A stretch of 64,000 nt of DNA from Megalopta genalis (lineage: Eukaryota > Arthropoda > Insecta > Hymenoptera > Halictidae). The stretch's first letter is position 1. Each line of letters begins with the position of its first letter. Shown here piece by piece: positions 36,201-47,104 of this stretch. The translations under genes were made by a program, and so were the position numbers. The stretch spans positions 1,054,001 to 1,118,000 of the forward strand of contig NC_135028.1 of assembly GCF_051020955.1 (NCBI RefSeq), in the 5' to 3' direction. The notes beneath the pieces were generated by a model. That model saw only the letters and a list, made by a program, of their open reading frames with translations. It was not told where the DNA came from and did not search any database.

Positions 36201-39200
36201 CTACGAACCACGTTCTAAAATCTACAAACGATCACGACACCTGACATCAAAACCGTGCGTATCATTGGTTTGATTCGTTCGCGGTATGGCCGGGGATCTG
36301 CCGAATTAGGTTTCTGCGCTCGATTTTCTCTGGTTTAGTGTTTTAGCTGCAAGCTTCGACCCCAAAGAAAAAGGCGGAAGGAATCGTCGGCGTTACAGTT
36401 TCGTTTCTCCCCAATTCGGATTGCGCAGAAAAATGGAACGTGACAATATAATTAAAATATTAATTATAATAATTGTGATAAATTGTAATAAATATTAATA
36501 ATGGAACGAGAATGGACGATAAGTATAGAAACGAGTGGCAAGCCTCGAACAATCGTATCTCCTATTCCCGAATTGTCCATTTCTGTGCGCGATCTGAGCG
36601 CGAATTAGGGAGACATTACTGTACTATGATTTATGCTTTCAGCTCTCGCATGAGAAAGTTATGATTATTAGCCGGTTAGTTCGCTGCGTTTCGTCACGGT
36701 GTAAGAGGGAGAGTGGCGCACCGGTCACGGTTGCTTCACCGCAAAATTTCTGCGACAATAAAAGGTTCCTGAGGTCATTTGAAGCAACTTTTTCCTTTGC
36801 GAAAATGCAGTCCGAGGCTTCGTTTACGAGTTATTAACGAAAAACGTGGGCCAATCGGAGAGCGAGCGCGGCCGGCGCTCCGCCCAGCGACCAATGCCGC
36901 GTCACGCCGGCCGTCTGACGCAGCGGCGCTGGTCGCGAGGGCGTGGTGTCGGTGTTTTTCGTTAATAACTCGTAAACGAAGCCACCGATCGCATTTTCGC
37001 AAAGAAAAAAGTTGTTTCAAATGACATCAGGAACACCTCATTTCCTGATGAGAGTACTTTTATGGCAGTGTCTCTCTCTTTCTTACACCGTGGTCTCAGT
37101 TAGAGATGTGACTATCGATTAACGACGTTGTATCGATATCTTATCGATACCTGACGATTTATTTCACGTATTGTAAATTGTAAAATGAATATTTAACTCT
37201 TTCCACTAGAATTGCGACTTCAAGACGCAATTAAAAATTGTTACGTCACGTTTCAAAATAATTTTATTAATCAAATTTGTTGACGTTTGAAGAACGAAAC
37301 GAAATAGACGAAAATGCAAGTAAAAATATTTAATCGAACAATAAATTGATTATACTTTATTATTATTTATTTTACTTCGATCACCTAAGCTTCGATGATT
37401 TAATTCGACTCGACGATATCATCGATATATCGAATATCAATATTATCGATATTTATCGAAAACAGTGTCGATAGTCACAGGTCTAATCTCAATCGCGCAA
37501 ACCCTGATCAGGGTGCGATTTAAGTCGTTTAATTGACAAGTCTCGAGTCCACGTATTTGTCAGACATTTATATTCCAATATACAGTGTGTCGCGTAAATG
37601 GTGCTACAATTTGACAGTGGCTGATTCTGCGTGAAAAAATAAGTCGAAGAAAAGGAATAACACTTTCTTATTCGAGGCTCCGTTTTCGAGAAAAAGTGGG
37701 TCGAAGAAGTAATGCTATTGAATAGGAATGAAGTGGGGCGTCTGACCATAGCACACCGATTCTACTTGCTGTATTAAAAGCCACGCGAACTTGGCGCAAC
37801 TTTCGACTCGATTATCTCGAAGACAAAGCCTTAAATGAGAAAATGTTATTCTTTTTTCTGGGCCTGTTTTTCTATGTAGAATCAGTCTATTAGGTTCTAT
37901 CACCAGTTACGCGACATTCTGTATGATAAATTAACCTTAATTGGTGCTTAGACTGTGCACAAAAATGGTCAATTTGGGAAGAGAAGATACGATTATATAA
38001 TTATGTATAATTTTGTGTTAATTGTATTAATATTAATGACATTAATATTAATAACATTATTACTATTAATATTATTGATATTAATTATATTAATATTAAT
38101 AATATCATCACTATTAATATTATTATATTATATTAATATAATAGTATAATATATAATATATTAATATAATATTATATTATATATAATTATATTAATAGTG
38201 ATAATATTTGATAATTATATATTAATAATTATATATATTAATAATAATAATATCTAATAATTACAAATATTAATAATCATATTAACCATTACATAATTAA
38301 CCATTTTATAATTGTTGACATCCAGTAAACTATAAAAACGACTAATAATCGTATCTCTTCCTCCCAAATTGCCCATTTTCGCATAAAATCTGGTGGTCAA
38401 TTAGGGAGAATTTCCCGTATATCCGTTTCATCGTTAATCAACTGTACTTCGTGCACCATTAAGACGACAAAATTGCCACGTAATTAGAGTACAGTTAAAT
38501 CGACATTTTAAAACGATGGACTTAAATTTCTCAATCATAGGACTCACAGATTAATCAGGATGCAGAGTGGTTAAGGATCGGTAGGGTTCTGTCCCTGTTT
38601 CGTGCTTTTTTTGTTTCTTTCGTAAGCCGTGCGTGTTTCATCTAATTATCATGACTAAATGGTAAAGAAAAACGAGAGCCATGGTCGAGAGCATTGTTCA
38701 AGCTGGTGTTCATACGAAAACTATTTCGATAAATCTCTCTCTCTCTCTGCGGACAACGACAAAAAAATGTGCCGGCGCTCTCGCCAAACGAGCAAAACCA
38801 AAAATCTAGTGAAATTCTCTGTGTGTGTGTGTAAACCACGACGTCACGTTTTTAATTGTTGTGAAAAAGCATACTGACCTGACTGGACAAAAATACTGCA
38901 TCAAAAAATCGTCCTCGAAAAATCGTGGCCGCTGCGTGCCTACACGAAATTATTTTTTCCGAAAAGCATCGATCGCACTCGTGTTCAGCCGCTATAGTTC
39001 GGATTACTTACGAGCCACTTAGACCGAATAATTAGTTATTGTCTCTGTTAATTATTAAAGTGAAGCTCGTCGCAAACGCGTAACGCCGGTGTACAGTCGT
39101 CGTCAGCTATACTGGTCGATCCATCTTTCGTTTCGTACCGTCTATCTCACGCGTTGCCTCTTTACTTTCAAGAGAATTTTGCTGTTCCGTGAGTACTAAT

Positions 39201-42200
39201 TAGTGTTCGCAGGCTTGGCGCGACCAGGCAATTCTACGGGGTGGCTCGTAAAACGCGAACAGGCGATTGATTTTGTCGCGTCGATGCAACTGTACTCGGC
39301 GAACAACCGTGTTGAAATTGACTCGGATATTTCGAAAATCGTCTTTCTAAAAGTTTATACATTTCTAGACACGCGTCGCTTAAATATTTCGAAGCGTGCA
39401 CGGTTTACGAGACACCCGGTACAATTGGACTTCTCGGATTACTTAAGCTAGGGGCTGTAGAGGGGGGATGGGGGTCGAACCAGGTTGGGTGGGGCTAAAA
39501 AAAATGACATGCCATCTCCTGAAAAAGACAGAAATTTGTAGGTCTGGTTGCAATTAATTGCCAGTTACTCTCTTGTTAGTAAGACTGCTTGATACTTGAG
39601 CATTATTATACAATGTACAGCGTGTATTAATCAAATTGGGGCTGTCGTCGTTTTCCTCGACGTCGTCCTCGCTTCTCCCAACTTTGTGCCCGAGAATTAT
39701 TACAAGCGGATTCCTTAGATCATTTGAAACAACTTTTTCCTTTGCGAAAATGTTCTCCGCGGCTTCGTTTACGAGTTATCGGCGAAAAACGCGGACCAAT
39801 CGGGGAGCGAGCGCTGCCGGCGCTCCGCCCAGCGACCAATGCCGCGTCGCGCCGGCCGTCTGACGCGGCGGCGGTGGTCGCTAGGGCGTGGCGTCAGCCG
39901 AGCCCGCCACTATTTCGTTAATAACTCGTGAACGAAGCCTCGAAGAACATTTCCGCAAAGGAAAAAGTTGCTCCGAATGATCTCAGGATCCCGTTCGTGC
40001 AATCATTTTCTGCAACGCATCCAGTGGGAGGCAAGCAACGACGGGAAGACCGTATAAGTAGCAAGAATTAGAACGCGGAAGCGTCGAGAGAAAATTTCCA
40101 GCTTTTTCAAGTTTGGCGGCCATTTTTGCTTCTCGTTTTATATTTCATTTCTCTGTGCGTCCGCGGCGTACTCTCTATCCCTTCGTCCCGCAGTCTCTCG
40201 CTCTCTCTTGCTACGCTTTCTCCGTCTCAGGGATGGCACGCTCGCGTTTCCGCCGTTTATATTTTTTTCGCCCCGCCGTACGACGTGGAAAATTGCGTCT
40301 CGTTCCGAGGCCGCAAACGTTTACTTTTTAAACTGCGACCTCCACCTCGGCTGCAAGAGTGTCAAGTCGTCAAAAATCTCGGTAGAAATGTCGGCGGTCG
40401 CTCGCGGAAATCATCGACGCGAAAAATAAAAGTGTGTTTCTCGGTCGTGCGGAAATCGGTGAAAATCGCGGTCAAAAATTCGCACCAAAAAACAAAAAGA
40501 GGAAGTAGAAGAAGAAGAAAAAAACAAACGAGATGTGGACGGAGCCCACGGGAGAAAAAGAACAACGATTTCTGCTTGTTGTCGTCGAAACGTATTCTGC
40601 TTTCTTTTTTTCTTTTTTTTTGCTCGTTTCGATCGCATCTCTCGTGCCATTATTCAACTTTATTGCAAAATTTCTTGTTCATACAGCGTGCAGCAGTTGT
40701 CTCGTGCTTGTGAAACGAGGAACAACAAATAATCGATGGTTTCGTCCCTCGTGTTCACTGGTCACTGTTTCAAGGGTGGTTTCGATCGCCGGTTATCCAG
40801 TTTCCCTGGTCTCCAGGTACCGTGGAAAGTCGTATTTTGTTCTCTCGACGATCGTTTCTTTGTTTTTTTTTGTCCTCGCAAACACATCGGCGAAGAGGAG
40901 AAAACGGTGGAGCGGAGGCTCTCTGCGTGCAGTTTTCGTTTGGTCCATCGGGTTAGATCGATTAGGGGACGTTCAGCGACTGTTCACGTCGTTTTTTGAT
41001 ATTGTTAATTCGTTATGATCGTCGCGGATGATGACCGATTCACTGTATAATGTAATTGACTCCCTGATTCGCGCTCAGATCGCGCACGAAAATGAACGAT
41101 TTGGGGAGAGGAGACACGATTAATCGATTAATATAATTATAATTTATAATTGCATATTATATTAATATAATTATATACAGTTGTATATTATATTAATATA
41201 ATTATATACAATTGTGTATTATATTAATATAATGATATATAATTGTATATTATATTAATATATAATTATATACAGTTGTATATTATATACAATTCTATAT
41301 TATATTAATATAATTATATACAATTGTGTATTATATTAATACAATTATATATAATTGTATATTATATTAATATGATGATATACAATTGCATATTATATTA
41401 ATATAATGATATACAATTGTATATTATATTAGTATAATGATATATAATTGTATATTAATTATATTAATATTAATAATACTGATTACATTAATATTTAATA
41501 ATTATATTAATATTAACAATATCAATATTGAATAATCACAAATATTAATACTATTAATAATCATACTAATTATTATATAATTTGCAATTTCTATAATTGT
41601 TAACAATTATTAATGACAATTGTGCATCACCTCTTCACTAAACGCTCTATCTTTCTGCTCAATCTGAGCGCAAATTAGCGTGGAATTACTATACTCGGTC
41701 AACGCCGAATGAGAAATCGTACGCGAATGTTCGAAAACGTCTGGAACCGCGCCGTCGTAGAAATGAAATCATCAGCAATAATTATTTTAGTAATGCGAGT
41801 TATATTGTCGCGAGGTGTGTACCTAAGACGATCTACAGGTGTGTTATGAAACGTCTATTGTAATGCTCAGAGGATATAATGCCAGGAGGTGGTCGAACGC
41901 AGCTTTGGTTCACATCTTGGCAGCCATGGCTGTCGTCCGAACGGTTGTTCTTAATCACCGGTATATCTGCCGATTATACAACTATTAAATAGTATAGCCG
42001 GTCGCGTGCGTGCCGCCTGCGAAACGTGACTTGTTTTAGATCGCCGCGATGTCACTCGACCTTTCGTCGATCGCACGCGAAATACGAACGCGGATATATT
42101 ACGTTTTTGCAAAAGGTGTCCGCCGGCCCACGGACGCTTTTAGGCAACAATGGGCTTGCATAATAAAACGTGGGCGAAGATCGCACGCGCGCCAGCTGGC

Positions 42201-45200
42201 ATTGTTCAGCCACGCGTGGGTGCCGAGCCCTTTTTTTTTCCTTTTTTTTAATGAAATGTTCGTTATTTTCTGACGACGCGAAAGAGATTGTGAAAACGGA
42301 AAATTAGGTTCCGTAAGAGAGAACAGGCCTGGGCATATTTTATTTGAAATAAGATAAGAAATAATTGTTTGTAATAATACGATTGTTATTTTGTTTTATT
42401 TTATTTTATAGTATCGATTTTAGTTTATTTTATATTATCTTTGCTTTGTTTTTATTTTCTTCCACGATTCGAGTAAATTGTTTTCGAATGATTTTTGTTA
42501 TTCGAATAATCTTCCATTTCAATTATTTATTGTTATTCGAATGAAGTAATGAATAACGATTTGATACGAGAATCATTGATAATCGATTGGAAATGAAATG
42601 AATGAAAATTCAGAAGAATCCCCTTGAATGAATTCAATTAAATAAAATTGAGAGAAATTCAACTGAAAACTGTCGAATTAAAAATTAATTATATTTAACC
42701 AAAATGTAAACTGTACATAGACGAACTCTATTATTAGAATGGTGTTTTCATAATTTATCTGCAATTTGCTGAATTACAAAGTTTATATTGTGAAGATATT
42801 TTAGCAAATAATTGATCAAACAACGTAAACAAAGTAAAAAAGTGATTTCATTTTAAATCGAAATAAGGAAATGTCCTTTGGAATAGCTTATATATATATA
42901 TTATATCTAAATAATCTTCTTTCAAATATTTTACTATGACAATGCCCAGGCCTGATACTATTGTACGACTTTAAGATCCCCTGATAATTGAGCCGAAATT
43001 GAATTTCGGCAATGGCGTCTGCATTCAAGATGTGAACCGGTCTATGCAATTACATATATACAATATATATATACTGTACATATATGTTATACTAGATATA
43101 CTGTATATACTGTACTAATATACTATACTAGATATACTGTATATACTATACTAATATACTATACTAGATATACTGTATATACTATATTAGATATACTAGA
43201 TATACTGTATATATTATATTAGATATACTATATATACTATACTAATATACTATACTAGATATACTGTATATACTATATTAGATATACTAGATATACTGTA
43301 TATATTATATTAGATATACTATATATACTATACTAATATACTATACTAGATATACTGTATATATTATATTAGATATACTATATATAGTATACTAGATACA
43401 CTGTATATACTATACTAAATATACTGTATATACAATATATACTATACAAGATATACTATACATATAAATACTATATATGCCATAGTATAAACTATGTATA
43501 TACTATACACCCAATATTATATACTGTATATATATCGGTTATTAGGAGGTATTTCTGCCATGGTCAGTAAAAAGACAGGTGGGTTAGTAGTCCTTCCTTC
43601 TAATGCAATGACCGCGTCGCACTCGCGTAGTGATCGTGCTTCGCTCGTTCGTCTGCCAGTGGCGTATAATCTGTCGTCGCCTAACGTCGCTCAAATCGAC
43701 CATGCGATCGAGGTAAAGCCACTTGTTCGGTCTAGTGCCTGGAAAGAAATTAGAATCAGAGCTGCATGCGGTCCGGGGGAGGGGGGGGCGGCGGCGGGGC
43801 GGGGCGCCGTCTCCCATTAATCCATTAATTAAACGACGTACGAGAGGACGGGGACGACACGTACGATGAAGAGAGAGAAGTTCACGAAATGGAATGATCG
43901 ATGACGATGATGATGATGATGATGATGCGGTGACGATAAAGAATCCTGATGATGCCTGCGCGCACGTTATTCGTCCGTCGTCTGATCGTGGTGTCGTTGT
44001 TTCCGCTGGTCGACGCTTCCGGTCGGCAATCGCGCATCCACCGATGTTCCACTCTTGGTCTTTGTTAATCGCGTTAATCGTCATTGTTAATTGTCATTGC
44101 ACAGCCTATAATAGCTCGGACGATCGCCAGCGTGGCCCCCGGGCCTCCCGGGAACAGAGATGGGCAGGACTCTGTCTTCTAGATCCTTTCTAGATCCTTT
44201 CTAGATCGTTCTAGATCCTTTCTAGATCCTTTCTAGATCCTTTCTACATCGTTCTAGCCGCGAGCTCGATGCAAAAGGTTCGACGACGCCGATTAGGGCG
44301 TCGCTGCGTTCTCGAGGAAACGTCTCCTTCGAGGCGCGAGGTTCTTTCGATCGTGGTTAAATTGTCGAAAGCAATGTTGCGACGATTTGAAAGCGAAGAA
44401 TTTTGCATTCGTTGTTTCGTCGAACGAGAGAAATCTTTAAGCGTGACGAAGAGCTTCGCGCGGCAACGAGCGAACCTTTTGCATGGAACGCTTCGACTGC
44501 GACGCGTGGTTTTAATCTTTTGCACTCGAAGCCGTTTTAATTGTAATGATAACATTATTTTTTTCCGATTTATGATAATTCTAGTTTATGCGACGAAGTG
44601 CATTTTATGAGATAAAGTGCATTTTACGAGATAAAGTGCATTCTATGCGGCGAAGTGCATTCTATGCGACAGAGTGCATTTTATGAGATAAAGTGCATTC
44701 TATGCGACAAAGTGCATTTTGTGCGATAAACTGCATTCTGTGCGACAAAGTGCATTCTATGCGATAAAGTGCATTCTATGCGATAAACTTGCATTCTGTG
44801 TGGCAAAGTGCATTTTATACAACAGAATGCATTCTATGCAGCAAAGTGCATTCTATGCGACAAAGTGCATTCTATGCAACAGAGTGAATTCTATGCGACA
44901 AAATGCATTCTATGCGTCGAAATGAATTCTATGCGACAGAGTGCATTCTATGCGGTAAAGTGCATTCTATGCGACAGAATGCATTCTATGCGTCTAAATG
45001 AATTCTATGCGACAGAGTGCATTCTATGCGATAAACTGCATTCTGTGCGATAAAGTACACTCTATGCGACAAAGTGCACTTTATGCAACAAAGTGCATTC
45101 TATGCATCGAAATGAACTCTATGCAACAAAGTGCATTTCATGCGTATGAAACCGAGCGTCGCGACTCGTGCAACGCGTTAGACGATCAACAATTCATCGA

Positions 45201-47055
45201 ATCTAATCTGAGATATTTGAAAAATTCCTTCTGATGCAATTTTGGCGATGCCTCAGGGTCAAGAATTTTGCTCGAGGGTGCAAAAGGTGAACGATCGCGC
45301 CCCTCGCAGCCTGGGATGGACAAAATGCGACCCTTTGAATGATCTCGAAACTCGATACTTATCGCGAGGAAGAACTAATCGTTGACCCCGCGTGACCTCT
45401 GATCGACGACGAAACCTAATCGCCATCGAACGAAAGCTATCGGGTCAATTATTTCGCCATCGAAAACTAGAAATCGCCCATCTCTGACAGCGGCGCGGAG
45501 TTTGATTAATTTAAATTAATAGCGGGGAGCCTCGATCATCAGTGGATGTCAGCTGTTGCTCCGATTCTCGTTTACGTCGAAGATCGACATAATACTCTTT
45601 CTTATCCTGATTCGTTTCCGTGCTTGTTTTTGCTTATTCTCGTTATCGTTATCGTTTTATGATTTTTCTTTTTCCGATCTCGTCGCGCAGGGTTCCCGTT
45701 CGCGGTTTACGCGGTGCCAGTCGTGAAGCAGACAAGTCTTAGAGTCATATTTAAACATAATTATATATATTTTTATACGTGCATGTTCTCATATAGCGAC
45801 ATATAAGTATGTATATGTATAATAACTTAGAATACAAATCGTTGTAATAATTAGTGGTACACAGATGCGGTGTATGGTGTGGTTGTATGAAGGTAGATAA
45901 TTATGAACTTGAGTTAACTAAAAACAACGGCCCGATTAAAACATGTACGTCCAACAATGCCATACGCATTCCACACATCGGGGGGCGGGGGGGTTGGTTG
46001 GTGGTGTTGGCGGTGGTCAGGGGGCGGGGTGCGTTGATACGACACGGATGACACAGTTTTTATAAAATCCCATTAGTTTCCAACATTCTTCGATCTCTTT
46101 CTTCTCTCCGGTTTCGTTCTCATTCTCTTTCTCTTTCATTCATTTTTCTTTTCTTTTCTCTTTTTTTTTCTTTTTTTAGTTACGATCGAGTGCAGGCAAA
46201 GGTGCAGGACGGGGGTGGGGGAGGGCGAGGGTGCGAGACGAATCCTCCTGAGGGCGGTTCTGGCTTCTGAGAAAGGCCTTATAGGGAAGACTTAGGGCAC
46301 GACTTAGGCTGTCCCGCTTGACTTTGGTCGCGCGATAATGTTCTCTCTCCCCCCTCCCACCCTCCCCTACCCTTAATTTAATCATCGTTCAGAAAAATCG
46401 CGGCGCGGTTTACTCGAGACCTCCACTCAAGGATTTGACCGTAAAATATTCCGGAGGATATTTTACAGGAATACGAAGCGTCAAGGAAGCCGTGCGAACG
46501 AGCTCGGCGAAGCGGGACACCCGGTATATAAACGCGGCCGGCCACGGCGCATTGTCTTTTTGCTTGTATTATATATAATATTGCTTTTGATTCGTTTCGG
46601 CGATTCGACGCGATCGTTTTCGCGGCGCGCCGCGTCCGCTCCTTCGCGGCGATTCGTCGCGACATTTTCGCGGCGCGTCCGCTCCTTCACGGCGCGTTTT
46701 CCGCTCCTTCGCGGCGATTCGTCGCGACATTTTCGCGGCGATTTGTCGCGACATTTTCGCGGCGCGTCGTCCGCTCCCTCGCGGCGCCCAGAAGCCAAAA
46801 GCGCCCCGGTTACATTCGACAACGCGTACTTAAATCGACTAAAAAGGAAACACCCGGTGAACGAGCGGTTGTTATATATTACACAACGGATCATACGGAT
46901 TAAACGGTACACAATGCGGTCACTCGCAGTTTTATTTTTCCCATGCGTGTCTCTCGTTCAACTTTTTCTCTCCATTGGTATATCGCTTCTTCTCGCGTCA
47001 TTCGTTATTTATTATAGTCATTTCGTTATAGGTAAAAGAAATCTATCTCTATCTC

Positions 47056-47104
<49 letters not shown>

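Noticed and set aside
36775..37024. Lys/Arg-rich ORFs on both strands resembling a conserved small protein family (also at 22636, 29417, 32900 and 39724)
   Set aside because: They lie in the inverted arms of the GGGTGTCC elements; the similarity between strands reflects the palindrome, not protein homology.
40126..41018. ORFs of 195 and 161 codons on the plus strand
   Set aside because: Low-complexity Phe/Ser/Arg composition from T- and C-rich tracts; no family resemblance.
44719..45234. Cys/His-rich ORFs of 68-81 codons
   Set aside because: They are produced by the 19-bp tandem repeat, which is open in several frames; the Cys pattern has no domain logic.
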